Shown here one piece after another: positions 1 through 7,385 of a stretch of DNA of 64,000 bases. Each line of letters begins with the position of its first letter. The stretch's first letter is position 1. The stretch covers positions 62,001 through 126,000 of the forward strand of contig JAJZRO010000001.1 of the NCBI GenBank assembly GCA_021802645.1, written 5' to 3'. Below the pieces are notes generated by a model. The model had not been told where the DNA came from and did no database searches. It saw only the letters and a list, made by a program, of their open reading frames with translations. The stretch is from Deltaproteobacteria bacterium. Lineage in GTDB: Bacteria; Desulfobacterota; Desulfobulbia; Desulfobulbales; Desulfurivibrionaceae. A program made the translations under genes and the position numbers.

Positions 1-2
1 TG

Positions 3-1403
3 CCGGCCCGGCAGTACCTCACCGACCCGGTCTACACCAATCTCAAACACACCAAGGTCTTCAACCTCTGCCGTTCGTACCGCTACCAAGCGGAGGGCTA
101 CTACGTCTCGCTGCTGGCCGAGGCGCGCGGCCACAAGCCGATTCCGCGGCTCTCCACCATCCAGGACATGAAGCTACAGACCATCGTCCGCTTCGTCTCC
201 GACGACCTCGACGAGCTGATCCAGAAGAGCCTCGGCACCATCCAGTCCGACCGCTTCACCCTGAGCATCTACTTCGGCCGCAACATGGCCAAGCGTTACG
301 ACCGGCTCGCCTCCCAGCTCTTCCGCACCTTCCACGCGCCGCTCCTGCGCGCCCAGTTCGTCTTCCAGAAGAAATGGCATCTGCAATCGATCCAGCCCAT
401 TGCCGGCAACGAGATTCCGGACCACCACCACCCCTTTGTCATCCAGGTGGCCAACGAGTTCTTCACCCGCCGCGAACCGCAGCCCAAGCGGATCAATGCC
501 CGCTACGACATCGCCATCCTGGTGAACCCGGAGGAAAAGGCGCCGCCCTCCAACGAACGGGCCTTGAAAAAATTCGTCAAGGCCGCCAACCATCTGCAAT
601 TGAGCGCCGAGCTCATCGCCAAGGACGACTTCTCCCGGCTCGCCGAGTTCGACGCCCTCTTCATCCGCGAGACCACCAGCGTCAACCACTACACCTACCG
701 CTTCGCCCGCAAGGCGGCGGCCGAGGGCCTGGTGGTGATCGACGACCCGGAGTCGATTTTGAAATGCACCAACAAGGTCTTCCTGGCGGAGCTCTTGCAG
801 CGCAACCACATCGCCTGCCCCAAGACCATGATCGCCCACAAGGAGAATCTGGAGGTCGTGCTCCACGAACTGGGGCTGCCTATCATCCTCAAGAAACCGG
901 ACAGCTCCTTCTCCCAAGGGGTGCTCAAGGCGAGCACCCTGGAGGAACTCGTGGAGTATAGCCACCAACTGCTCGACGACTCGGAACTCATCATTGCCCA
1001 GCAGTTCCTGCCCACGGACTACGACTGGCGGGTGGGGATACTCGACAACGAGCCGCTCTTTGTCTGCAAGTACTTCATGGCCAAGAACCACTGGCAGATC
1101 ATCGAACACCATGCGGACGGCACCAAGGCGGAGGGCGACGCCATCACCCTGCCGGTCAGCGAGGCGCCGGAGCGGGTGGTGAAGACCGCCCTCAAGGCAG
1201 CCAACCTCATCGGCAACGGCCTCTACGGCGTGGACCTCAAGGAGGTAGACCGCCACATCTACGTGATCGAGGTCAACGACAACCCCAACATCGACGCCGG
1301 GGGCGAGGATGCGGTGCTCAAGGACGAACTCTACCGCCGGATCATGCAATCCTTCCTGAACCGCATCGAACAGCGCACCCACCCCACCCCATGCCGGAAA
1401 TGA
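3..1403 (+). CDS. RimK-like ATP-grasp ligase with RLAN N-terminal domain (5' partial)
   Basis: The reading frame is open from the window edge, so the N-terminus lies outside; the ATG at 168 is internal because the upstream codons encode more of the RLAN (RimK-like ATP-grasp N-terminal) region. The C-terminal half is an ATP-grasp fold: a substrate-lid segment around KKPDSSFSQG, then GVDLKEVD and the metal-ligating EVNDNPNID near the end. Family knowledge: such enzymes form ATP-dependent amide bonds between a carboxylate and an amine (RimK adds glutamates). The substrate is unknown. The stop overlaps the start of the GCS2 gene by 13 bases, so the two are translationally coupled and probably act on one peptide-like product. 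Confidence 0.85.
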   Translation, partial: PARQYLTDPVYTNLKHTKVFNLCRSYRYQAEGYYVSLLAEARGHKPIPRLSTIQDMKLQTIVRFVSDDLDELIQKSLGTIQSDRFTLSIYFGRNMAKRYDRLASQLFRTFHAPLLRAQFVFQKKWHLQSIQPIAGNEIPDHHHPFVIQVANEFFTRREPQPKRINARYDIAILVNPEEKAPPSNERALKKFVKAANHLQLSAELIAKDDFSRLAEFDALFIRETTSVNHYTYRFARKAAAEGLVVIDDPESILKCTNKVFLAELLQRNHIACPKTMIAHKENLEVVLHELGLPIILKKPDSSFSQGVLKASTLEELVEYSHQLLDDSELIIAQQFLPTDYDWRVGILDNEPLFVCKYFMAKNHWQIIEHHADGTKAEGDAITLPVSEAPERVVKTALKAANLIGNGLYGVDLKEVDRHIYVIEVNDNPNIDAGGEDAVLKDELYRRIMQSFLNRIEQRTHPTPCRK

Positions 1404-2629
1404 AACCGCTCCACCTCTTCGATGCCATTGGCGTCGAACTCGAATACATGATCGTCGATGGCACCAGCCTCGATGTCAAGCCGATCAGCGACCAGCTCCT
1501 GCAGGCCGCAGCCGGCGAACTCACCAGCCATTACGACAAGCCAGGGATTTCCTGGTCCAACGAGCTGGTGCTCCACGTGATCGAACTGAAAACCACCGAG
1601 CCGGCCACCGATCTCGCCGCCATGGTGGCGCCCTTCCACGCGGATGTACAGCGGATCAACACCCTGCTCGCTGCCCACGATGCCCGCCTGATGCCCGGCG
1701 GCGCCCACCCGTGGATGGACCCCTTTAAAGAAATGCACCTCTGGCCCCACGGCGACCGGGAGATCTACGCCGCCTTCAACCGCATCTTCGACTGCCGGGG
1801 CCACGGTTGGGCCAACCTCCAGAGCTGCCACCTCAATCTCCCCTTCCAGGGCGATGAGGAATTCGGCCGGCTGCACGCGGCGATCCGCCTCATCCTGCCG
1901 CTGCTGCCGGCCCTGGCGGCCAGCACCCCCATTGTCGATGGCCAGGTGCAATCGTCGCTTGATTTTCGCCTGGAGACCTACAAGACCAACTCCGCCAAGC
2001 TCCCCCGCATCACCGGCCTGGTGGTGCCGGAGCCGGTATTCAGCGAGGCCGCCTACCGCGAACAGATTCTGGCGCCCATGTACGAGTCCATCGCGCCCTT
2101 TGACCCGGAGGGTACCTTGCAGGACGAATGGCTCAATGCCCGCGGCGCCATTGCCCGCTTCGACCGCGATGCCATCGAGATCCGGATCATCGACGTGCAG
2201 GAGTGCCCGCTGGCCGATCTGGCCATTGCCTCATTGATTGTCGAGACATTAAAGGCCTTGGTGGCTGAGACCTGGACAGGAGTAAAGAAACAGCAGGGGT
2301 GGCAAACCACGCCGTTGGCGGCGATTTTAAACGCGACGATCAAGGATGGTGAGGCCGCAGTGATCAGCGACCCGGCCTATTTGCAACTCTTCGGCATGGC
2401 GGCAGCGAGCGCCACCGCAGGGCAGGTGTGGCAGCACCTCTTTGCGTATCACCAGAAACAGGGTACCATTCCGACCATCTTCCATGCGCCGCTGGCCATC
2501 ATCCTCAGCCAGGGCTGCCTTGCCCGCCGCATGCTCCGCACTCTCGGCAATCCGGTGGATCGCCAAGGGTTGACCTCCCTGGCAAAAAAGCTCTGCCAGT
2601 GCCTGGCAGACGATACCCCTTTGCGGTAG
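1391..2629 (+). CDS. Glutamate-cysteine ligase family 2 (GCS2/YbdK-like) carboxylate-amine ligase
   Basis: The 412-residue protein has the GCS2 pattern: GVELEYMIVD at the N-terminus (the metal/glutamate-binding E-x-E strand), an ELKTTEP segment, SCHLNLPF in the middle and an IEIRIIDVQECP strand later. Family knowledge: GCS2 proteins join glutamate (or another carboxylate) to an amine with ATP. It starts inside the preceding ATP-grasp gene. Paired RLAN-ATP-grasp and GCS2 genes occur in several bacterial groups and are predicted to make small peptides or amide-linked metabolites. Whether it makes gamma-glutamylcysteine is not decidable here, since no glutathione synthetase of the normal type is adjacent. 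Confidence 0.8.
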   Translation: MPEMKPLHLFDAIGVELEYMIVDGTSLDVKPISDQLLQAAAGELTSHYDKPGISWSNELVLHVIELKTTEPATDLAAMVAPFHADVQRINTLLAAHDARLMPGGAHPWMDPFKEMHLWPHGDREIYAAFNRIFDCRGHGWANLQSCHLNLPFQGDEEFGRLHAAIRLILPLLPALAASTPIVDGQVQSSLDFRLETYKTNSAKLPRITGLVVPEPVFSEAAYREQILAPMYESIAPFDPEGTLQDEWLNARGAIARFDRDAIEIRIIDVQECPLADLAIASLIVETLKALVAETWTGVKKQQGWQTTPLAAILNATIKDGEAAVISDPAYLQLFGMAAASATAGQVWQHLFAYHQKQGTIPTIFHAPLAIILSQGCLARRMLRTLGNPVDRQGLTSLAKKLCQCLADDTPLR

Positions 2630-2634
2630 CCTGA

Positions 2635-2937
2635 CTAAAAGCCCTGCATGAGAAAATCGATGGCTGCGATGATCGTATCGTGCTGCGGCTGGAGGTTGGT
2701 GATGACTGGAGGGTGGAGCAACATTGACGGCACCGCGGCCATGAACTGCGTGGTCATGACGAGAGTCTCGCCTTCGATGGTGAAAGAAGGATTGAGCGGT
2801 GGGGCTGGTTGCGGCGCAATCGATGCCGGCAACAACGGCACGACCATCCGCGTGTTCAAATGGCTCAACAGATCGGCCTGCACATCGAGCAGACAGCCTG
2901 CGCCCTCGGGATTCTTGTACACGTCGAAACGCGCCAT
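2635..2937 (-). CDS. ccdB: CcdB-type toxin (DNA gyrase poison)
   Basis: 100 residues matching CcdB from end to end: it starts MARFDVYKNP, has the LLDVQADLLSHLNTRMVVPLLP core and ends IDFLMQGF, close to the classical C-terminal Trp-Gly-Ile region that contacts gyrase. Known role: poisons the GyrA-DNA complex unless neutralised by CcdA. Its ATG follows the ccdA TGA with no gap (TGAATG at 2940-2935), the usual coupled order with the antitoxin first. It converges on the GCS2 gene with only 5 bases between the stops. Confidence 0.92.
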   Translation of the reverse strand: MARFDVYKNPEGAGCLLDVQADLLSHLNTRMVVPLLPASIAPQPAPPLNPSFTIEGETLVMTTQFMAAVPSMLLHPPVITNLQPQHDTIIAAIDFLMQGF

Positions 2938-3192
2938 TCAAAAGCTCCGGTGGCGGGCCAGCGGCAGTCCGTGTTGTTCGACGTAGGCATTGGAACTTTC
3001 CAGCGCACCCTTGTTTTCCGCAAGCCAGACCTCCGCCTTGCGTTCGGCGACCATGCGCGCCAGCCCTTGCTCCGCTGCCCGCGAGATATTGATTTCAAGC
3101 CGCCGGGCCTCGGCCAACAACTCCGCGCTGATCGATACATTGGTGGCGCGACGCGGGCCGCCGCCAGGTGGGATGTGTTGTTGCGCTTCCAT
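2938..3192 (-). CDS. ccdA: CcdA-type antitoxin
   Basis: 84 residues: an N-terminal ribbon-helix-helix (ATNVSISAELLAEARRLEIN, about 16-35) for DNA binding and a C-terminal disordered toxin-wrapping tail (W-x-x-EN then SSNAYVEQHGLPL, about 56-78). The frame is open much further upstream, but the ATG at 3192 is chosen because GGAGGAGG lies 8-9 bases upstream and the homology begins there. Known role: binds CcdB and represses its own promoter. GC content matches the host chromosome, unlike the AT-rich cassettes beside it. Confidence 0.9.
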   Translation of the reverse strand: MEAQQHIPPGGGPRRATNVSISAELLAEARRLEINISRAAEQGLARMVAERKAEVWLAENKGALESSNAYVEQHGLPLARHRSF

Positions 3193-3479
3193 CGCTTCTT
3201 GCCTCCTCCGTTGGTTGATGATCGCCACACAGATTCCACACAAAGAATAACACATAAACCATGCATAAATCAATGCGCAAAAGAATGAAGCCCTTTTAAC
3301 CTTTCCGAGATTATTCCTACAGGAGAATGCTTTTCCGGTTTTCTCCGGATACGGTATAATCATTCCATTTCGGGGTGTTATCCGGAAAAACCAGGGCTGT
3401 TTAACGCTATCAAATTGACAGGGTTGCCGCTTTTGGGCTACAGAGAGGGCATAAAGCGGAAAGCCGTCTAATATTAATG
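3193..3479. other. Intergenic junction between ccdA and the cassette array
   Basis: About 290 bases without a gene. It must hold the divergent ccdA promoter (minus) and any promoter reading into the cassettes (plus). Plus-strand candidates are a perfect TATAAT at 3355-3360 with a poor -35, and TTGACA at 3415-3420 followed 18 bases later by a weak TACAGA. No integron integrase gene is seen. Whether an attI remnant lies here cannot be told from sequence alone. Confidence 0.4.
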
Positions 3480-4135
3480 TTCGGCATCTTTGAAATAACA
3501 GAAAAGGCAGGATATAAAGATTTAACAAATCATAAAATGGATGAATATAAAGGTGTAAATTATGCTAAGCAATTTAAAAGATATTGGAAAAATCGGAGTA
3601 ACGATCGCAAAGAGTGTAAAAAATATTGCATATACAGTGAGGAATGCGGAAACAATTTCAAAAGCAATTTCTAAACTTACAGGGAGTACAGACAAAGACG
3701 ATAAATTTGAATTAGCTATTTACAGATTATATGATGAAGCCCTTAAAATAGAACAAACAAAGTCTGCAAATGAAAAAATGGATATGAATGATTTTATGAT
3801 TGTAGAAGAATATCCTCGCAATAAATTACCAATTATTGTCTGTGAGCGCGACTTATCAGAAGACTTCCTAGGTTTATCAAAGAAGGTAGAGATTATCCTC
3901 CAAAATCAATATCTTAACAACACTCCAAGTATCCGTAGACGCTTTAGAATTTTGGGCGAAATTCTAGGCATTGATTATCGCAATCTATACGAAGAGGCAA
4001 AGGCGAAAGAAGAAAGTGAGCAATCTCAAGCTAAACGTAGCCTCGGAAAAGCTAAATAATGGCAGATTTTTTGCCGAACAAGGCGTTCAAGAAGGACGGC
4101 TAGGCTTGCGGCCTATCCGCCACTTAACTTGAACA
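3480..4135 (+). mobile_element. Integron gene cassette 1
   Basis: Boundaries come from attC geometry. The 5' edge is G|TTCGGC at 3479-3485, the exact reverse complement of the R'' box GCCGAAC (4073-4079) of the attC at the cassette's 3' end, as expected when a circular cassette is inserted between G and TT. The cassette carries one gene (3562-4059) in the same orientation as its attC. Base composition is much more AT-rich than the chromosome on either side, which supports transfer. No integrase is present, so this is part of an orphan array (CALIN type). Confidence 0.75.
3562..4059 (+). CDS. Cassette-borne protein of unknown function
   Basis: 165 residues, not recognised. It is Lys/Glu/Ile-rich, without a signal peptide or clear membrane segment; residues 1-45 may form an amphipathic helix and the C-terminus (EEAKAKEESEQSQAKRS) is charged and probably flexible. 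The ATG at 3562 is preceded by AAAGGTG at a plausible distance. The gene ends 13 bases before an attC site and fills most of a gene cassette, the typical one-gene arrangement. Cassette proteins often include toxins, antitoxins and defence factors, but nothing in the sequence points to one of these. Confidence 0.65.
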   Translation: MLSNLKDIGKIGVTIAKSVKNIAYTVRNAETISKAISKLTGSTDKDDKFELAIYRLYDEALKIEQTKSANEKMDMNDFMIVEEYPRNKLPIIVCERDLSEDFLGLSKKVEIILQNQYLNNTPSIRRRFRILGEILGIDYRNLYEEAKAKEESEQSQAKRSLGKAK

Positions 4136-4141
4136 TTAGAA
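4073..4141 (+). repeat. attC recombination site 1 (69 bp)
   Basis: R'' GCCGAAC (4073-4079), L'' GTTCAAG (4085-4091), L' CTTGAAC (4128-4134, a perfect 7-bp complement of L''), R' ATTAGAA (4135-4141). Between L'' and L' lies an imperfect stem, GGACGGCTAGGC against GGCCTATCCGCC, with a TTGC-type tip. This is the layout of short attC sites folded as single-strand hairpins by integron integrases. The first R' base is A instead of the usual G. Confidence 0.8.
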
Positions 4142-4798
4142 CTTAAAGAAAATAATGAGCAAATCTGAGAATCAGAAACTATTTGCAGAACGACGGAAAG
4201 AACTTGTTGATCGGCAACTATCGAATTCTGAAGCCTTAGACAAAGCAGTTTTAACGCTTTCGAGTAGTGGCCTAGCTATATCAATTTCTTTCATACGCTA
4301 TATTATTGACCTAGAGTCAGCAATCAAAACCAACTTACTATTCACATCTTGGGCGCTATTTGCCCTTGCAATAATTTGCACTATCACATCTTACCTTATT
4401 GGCCAAAAGGCGATAGAGAAATCAATTGATATATCTTACAAATATTACATTGAGGATGACGATAGATATGAAAATGTCATACCTTTATCTAGCCGAATAA
4501 ATGACAAAATAAATTTACTGTCATCAGTATTTTTTATCATGGCAGTAGTTTCAGTTGTGTCATTTGTTGCCATCAATTTAAACAAACAGGAGAATGCAAT
4601 GTCTAAAGAAAAATCAAACTCAACATTCACTGCTGATTCAGCTACTATCCCTAAAATGCAAAAAAAGTCAGCCGCAATACCAAAACAACAACCAAAAACT
4701 AAACCTAAAACAGAATCAACAGACAAGGAAAAATAGTTCTAACAATCCGCTCAAGCACGACGGTCTGGCCTCCGGCCAGCCACGTCTTAGCTTGGTCG
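4136..4798 (+). mobile_element. Integron gene cassette 2
   Basis: It starts TTAGAA at 4136-4141, complementary to TTCTAA of the R'' box (TTCTAAC, 4737-4743) of its own attC, and ends at the G of GTTAGCC (4798). This self-match of cassette start and attC R'' independently confirms the boundary. It carries a single membrane-protein gene (4155-4736) whose stop codon abuts the R'' box. AT-rich like cassette 1. No third cassette or further attC is visible downstream. Confidence 0.78.
4155..4736 (+). CDS. Cassette-borne integral membrane protein, unknown function
   Basis: 193 residues. A charged N-terminal stretch (ERRKELVDRQLSNSEALDKA, about 12-31) precedes a hydrophobic segment at 31-50, a clear membrane helix at 60-83 and another at 121-141. 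Between the last two is a soluble loop rich in Asp/Glu/Tyr, and the C-terminal 45 residues are Lys/Pro/Gln-rich and probably disordered. No catalytic motif is seen. Small helix-pair membrane proteins in cassettes and defence islands can be effectors, but that is only a possibility. It starts 14 bases after attC1 and its TAG is immediately followed by the attC2 R'' box. Confidence 0.7.
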   Translation: MSKSENQKLFAERRKELVDRQLSNSEALDKAVLTLSSSGLAISISFIRYIIDLESAIKTNLLFTSWALFALAIICTITSYLIGQKAIEKSIDISYKYYIEDDDRYENVIPLSSRINDKINLLSSVFFIMAVVSVVSFVAINLNKQENAMSKEKSNSTFTADSATIPKMQKKSAAIPKQQPKTKPKTESTDKEK

Positions 4799-4804
4799 TT
4801 AGCC
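4737..4804 (+). repeat. attC recombination site 2 (68 bp)
   Basis: R'' TTCTAAC (4737-4743) and R' GTTAGCC (4798-4804) bracket L'' GCTCAAG (4749-4755) and L' CTTGG (4791-4795). The central stem is strong: GACGGTCTGGCC pairs with GGCCAGCCACGTC around a TCC tip. Size, box spacing and position directly behind a gene stop are all typical of attC. Confidence 0.85.
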
Positions 4805-4883
4805 TGAGAATGCGCAGAAAAAGGGGACAGACCTATTTTTCGATTGCTCGCGAGGAGAATAGCCCGTTCCCTTGCTTTCCCAG

Positions 4884-4938
4884 AAACCGACATGTTCCGG
4901 AAACCGACATTGACAATCAGTAGCCACGTGGATACAAT
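4884..4938 (+). promoter_or_regulatory. Promoter and direct-repeat operator of the HigA-like gene
   Basis: TTGACA at 4910-4915 and TACAAT at 4933-4938 are separated by 17 bases, close to ideal for the housekeeping sigma factor. Two direct repeats AAACCGACAT (4884-4893 and 4901-4910, 17 bases apart) lie upstream of and touching the -35, a likely binding site for the helix-turn-helix protein encoded just downstream. The expected transcription start coincides with the ATG at 4945. Confidence 0.65.
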
Positions 4939-4944
4939 TGTGCC

Positions 4945-5244
4945 ATGCCCAAGACCAAAATCCCTCGCTACGATGTAGCGGAACATCTCCGGACCCCGGA
5001 GGAAATGGCCGCCTACCTGGAGGCCTCTTTGGAAGAGGCAGGAAACGACGCGGCGTTCATCGCCAAGGCATTGGGCGACATCGCCCGCGCCAAGGGCATG
5101 ACCCAGGTGGCGCGGGATGCCGGATTGTCCCGCGAAAGCCTGTACAAGGCGCTCTCCGGCGAACGCAGCCCGGACTTTGCCACCATCCTCAAGGTGGTCG
5201 GTGCGCTGGGGATCAAGCTGCACGCCGAGGCAATCCACGCCTGA
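4945..5244 (+). CDS. HigA-like addiction-module antidote protein (orphan)
   Basis: 99 residues of the COG3636 antidote family: N-terminal YDVAEHLRTPEEMAAYLEA, then a helix-turn-helix at about 54-95 (MTQVARDAGLSRESLYKALS, then PDFATILKVVGALGIKL). Family knowledge: these repress the operon of a RelE/HigB-like toxin normally encoded just upstream. No such toxin is present; the gene sits directly behind the cassette array. There is no Shine-Dalgarno sequence, and the promoter would start the mRNA at or next to the ATG, so translation is probably leaderless. The next gene starts 9 bases downstream, so this promoter may also drive it. Confidence 0.8.
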   Translation: MPKTKIPRYDVAEHLRTPEEMAAYLEASLEEAGNDAAFIAKALGDIARAKGMTQVARDAGLSRESLYKALSGERSPDFATILKVVGALGIKLHAEAIHA

Positions 5245-5253
5245 AGGAACGCC

Positions 5254-5706
5254 ATGATCCTCGACGTTCTTGAAAACGTCCACCGCTACACCGCCCTCCA
5301 TCCGCTCTTTGCCCAGGCCTTTCAATTCCTCGCCCGGCCGGACCTGAAAGAACTACCCCTCGGGAAATACGAGATCGAGGGCGACCGCCTCTTTGCTATC
5401 GTGGCCAAGGAGCCTGGCCGCACCAAGGAAGAGGCAGTGCTGGAGGCGCACCGGAAGTACATCGACATCCAGTTCCTGCTCGACGGCATCGACACCATGG
5501 GCTGGAAGGCCAAATCCCGCTGCCAGCAACCGACCAAGGAGTATGATCCCAAGGGTGATGAACAGTGTTTTAGCGACACCCCGGAGGCCTGGGTGGCCGT
5601 CCACCCCGGAGCCTTTGTCATCTTCTTCCCCGAAGACGCCCACGCCCCGCTGGTTTCGCCGGGGGTGCTCCACAAAGTCGTAGTCAAGGTGGCTGTCACC
5701 CCATAA
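5254..5706 (+). CDS. YhcH/YjgK/YiaL family (DUF386) protein
   Basis: 150 residues, a cupin-like family of full normal length. Typical segments are LPLGKYEIEGDRLFAIVAK, EAHRKYIDIQFLLDGID and a late FFPEDAHAPLV with the conserved metal-binding His. Members act as sugar anomerases or isomerases in sialic acid and plant sugar use (YhcH/NanQ, YiaL), but no such pathway is next to it. The ATG is 9 bases after the antitoxin stop and 15 bases before the YdcZ-like gene, suggesting co-transcription. Confidence 0.85.
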   Translation: MILDVLENVHRYTALHPLFAQAFQFLARPDLKELPLGKYEIEGDRLFAIVAKEPGRTKEEAVLEAHRKYIDIQFLLDGIDTMGWKAKSRCQQPTKEYDPKGDEQCFSDTPEAWVAVHPGAFVIFFPEDAHAPLVSPGVLHKVVVKVAVTP

Positions 5707-5721
5707 AGAGGAAACGCGCCC

Positions 5722-6171
5722 ATGACGCTGCCCAATCTCTTCCTGATGCTTCTCGCCCTCGTTGCGGGCATGAGCTTTGTGACCCAGCAGGCCGTGAACG
5801 CCAACCTGCGGGCCGAGATCGGCTCGGCTTGGTGGGCGGGATTTTTCAGCTACCTCGGCGGCACCGTGGTGATGCTGGCGATGATCCTCATCCAGAAAGA
5901 GCCGCTGCTGGCGCCCCAAGCCGCGATGCGCAGCAGTTGGTGGTCCTGGGGCGGCGGCCTCTTCGGCGCCATCTACATCGCGATCTCGATCCTCCTGGTG
6001 CCGCGCCTGGGCGTCTTTACGGTGGTGGCCCTGATCGTCATCGGCCAGCTCACGACCTCCCTTTTCTTCGACCACTTCGGCCTGCTCAACGTGCCGCTCC
6101 AGCCGGTGAACCTCACCCGGATTGTGGGCGCCCTTTTCCTCGTTGCCGGCGCGATCCTGATCCGCTGGTGA
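5722..6171 (+). CDS. YdcZ-family (DUF606) small DMT membrane protein
   Basis: 149 residues with about five hydrophobic helices (roughly 4-24, 35-55, 70-92, 95-115, 128-148), half the size of ordinary drug/metabolite transporters, as usual for DUF606. Conserved pieces are GMSFVTQQAVNANLR near the start, FFSYLGGT and ALIVIGQLTTSL. Members probably function as dimers; substrate unknown. GAGGAAACGCGCCC precedes the ATG. It is co-directional and closely spaced with the YhcH-like gene. Confidence 0.82.
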   Translation: MTLPNLFLMLLALVAGMSFVTQQAVNANLRAEIGSAWWAGFFSYLGGTVVMLAMILIQKEPLLAPQAAMRSSWWSWGGGLFGAIYIAISILLVPRLGVFTVVALIVIGQLTTSLFFDHFGLLNVPLQPVNLTRIVGALFLVAGAILIRW

Positions 6172-6401
6172 CGTGCTCTTGCCGGCCGCTTCCTCCGCCT
6201 CATATCACGCACGGATGACGACGCGCCAACGGCGGGGTAAATCGCACCGCCTGCCACCGGCACTGCGCTGAATCCTCCGCTCTTTTCGTATTGACATCCG
6301 ATGGCCTTTGGCCGCATCGTGAATGAATCAGGAGCGCATGGAACCGAAAATCATACAGGTGCCGCCCCATCCGCGTTACAATCCTTTCAGGAGGTTACGC
6401 A

Positions 6402-6869
6402 ATGAAAAAAAACGCTCTCTTTTCGCTCAGTTTTCTGGCCGTTATGCTACTGTTTGCCGTGGCCGCCCATGCCGCGGGAATGGCGGCCAAGTGCCCTCTG
6501 TGCGGCATGAATGCCGCGGGCAATGAAAACACCGCCTACGAAATCACCTTCAAGGACGGCAAGCGGGCAACCTACTGCTGTGCCCACTGCGGCCTCTATA
6601 TTCAGGCCACCGAGGCGGCCAAGATCAAGGCAGCCCGCACCCGCGACTTCATCAGCGGGGAGTGGATGAACCCGGCCGAGATGACCTTCCTCTACAAGAG
6701 CAGCGCCGTGCCGGCCTGCGCCCCGAGCTGGATCGCCTTCGGCAAGAAGGCTGAAGCGGAAAAGTTCCAGAAGGGCTTCGGCGGCACCATCTACACCTTC
6801 GACGAGGCCCTCAAGGAACGGGCCAAGATGTCCAAAGACATGGACATGCCAATGGGGATGCCCAAATAG
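6402..6869 (+). CDS. NosL-like metal-binding protein (copy 1)
   Basis: 155 residues with a Sec signal peptide (about 1-24, ending AAHAA). The mature protein has KCPLCGM (30-36), the NosL/MerB-like CxxCGM copper(I) site, a second CCAHCG pair at about 59-64 and a Met-rich C-terminus (MDMPMGMPK). Known role of NosL: periplasmic copper chaperone for nitrous oxide reductase. No nosZ or other nos gene is in the window, so a general copper or sensor role is possible. AGGAGG lies upstream of the ATG. A second paralogue follows. Confidence 0.8.
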   Translation: MKKNALFSLSFLAVMLLFAVAAHAAGMAAKCPLCGMNAAGNENTAYEITFKDGKRATYCCAHCGLYIQATEAAKIKAARTRDFISGEWMNPAEMTFLYKSSAVPACAPSWIAFGKKAEAEKFQKGFGGTIYTFDEALKERAKMSKDMDMPMGMPK

Positions 6870-6953
6870 GGAGTCCGCGGAAGACCGGAGGCCCAGGCGG
6901 CACCTGTGCAGCGCTCCGGTCGTGCCATGGCTTCCCGTGTCTGCGGAGCTACC

Positions 6954-7385
6954 ATGCGACGAACTCGCCGTTCTCTCTGGCTGTTCACCCTGATCCTCCT
7001 GTTGCTGGCGACTCCTGGCCACGGGGCAGCCAATTCCCGGCCGGAATGCCGGGTCTGCGGCATGTGGATCGATCAGTACCCGCAGACCCGCCACGTCTTG
7101 ACCGCCAAGGACGGCACCGTGGTCATGTTCTGCAGCCTGACGTGTACCGCCAAGTATCTGCGCAGCCACCCGCCGGAGGCGAGGGAACGGCTCCAGGTCG
7201 CCGATTACCTGACCACCAAGCTGGTCGACACCCGCCAGGCCGTTTATCTGGTCGGCAGCGATGCCCCGCCGGTGATGAGCAACACCAGCATCATCGCCTT
7301 TGCAAGCCGCAGGCAGGCGAAAAAATTCCAGCACCAACACGGCGGCCGCTTCCTGACCTTCCGCCAAGCCCTCGCCGTGGAGTAG
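6954..7385 (+). CDS. NosL-like metal-binding protein (copy 2)
   Basis: 143 residues from the ATG at 6954, chosen over an in-frame start at 6906 because CGGAG precedes it and the signal peptide (RRTRRSLWLFTLILLLLATPGHG) then begins properly. The mature part has CRVCGMWIDQYP, the CxxCGM metal site, followed by FCSLTC and a C-terminal FASRRQAKKFQ-x-x-HGG segment shared with copy 1. It is about 85 bases behind copy 1 and probably on the same transcript. Likely a second periplasmic copper-handling protein; the partner enzyme is not in view. Confidence 0.78.
   Translation: MRRTRRSLWLFTLILLLLATPGHGAANSRPECRVCGMWIDQYPQTRHVLTAKDGTVVMFCSLTCTAKYLRSHPPEARERLQVADYLTTKLVDTRQAVYLVGSDAPPVMSNTSIIAFASRRQAKKFQHQHGGRFLTFRQALAVE

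Noticed and set aside
174..1382. Long open frame on the minus strand (402 residues) opposite the ATP-grasp gene
   Set aside because: Val/Leu/Gly/Asp-rich mirror of a high-GC gene with no domain; the plus-strand frame has clear ATP-grasp motifs.
4806..4870. Mobile-element trace in GGGGACAGACCTATTTTT
   Set aside because: This phrase reminded me of sequence near REP-type transposases, but there is no transposase or repeat here to support it.
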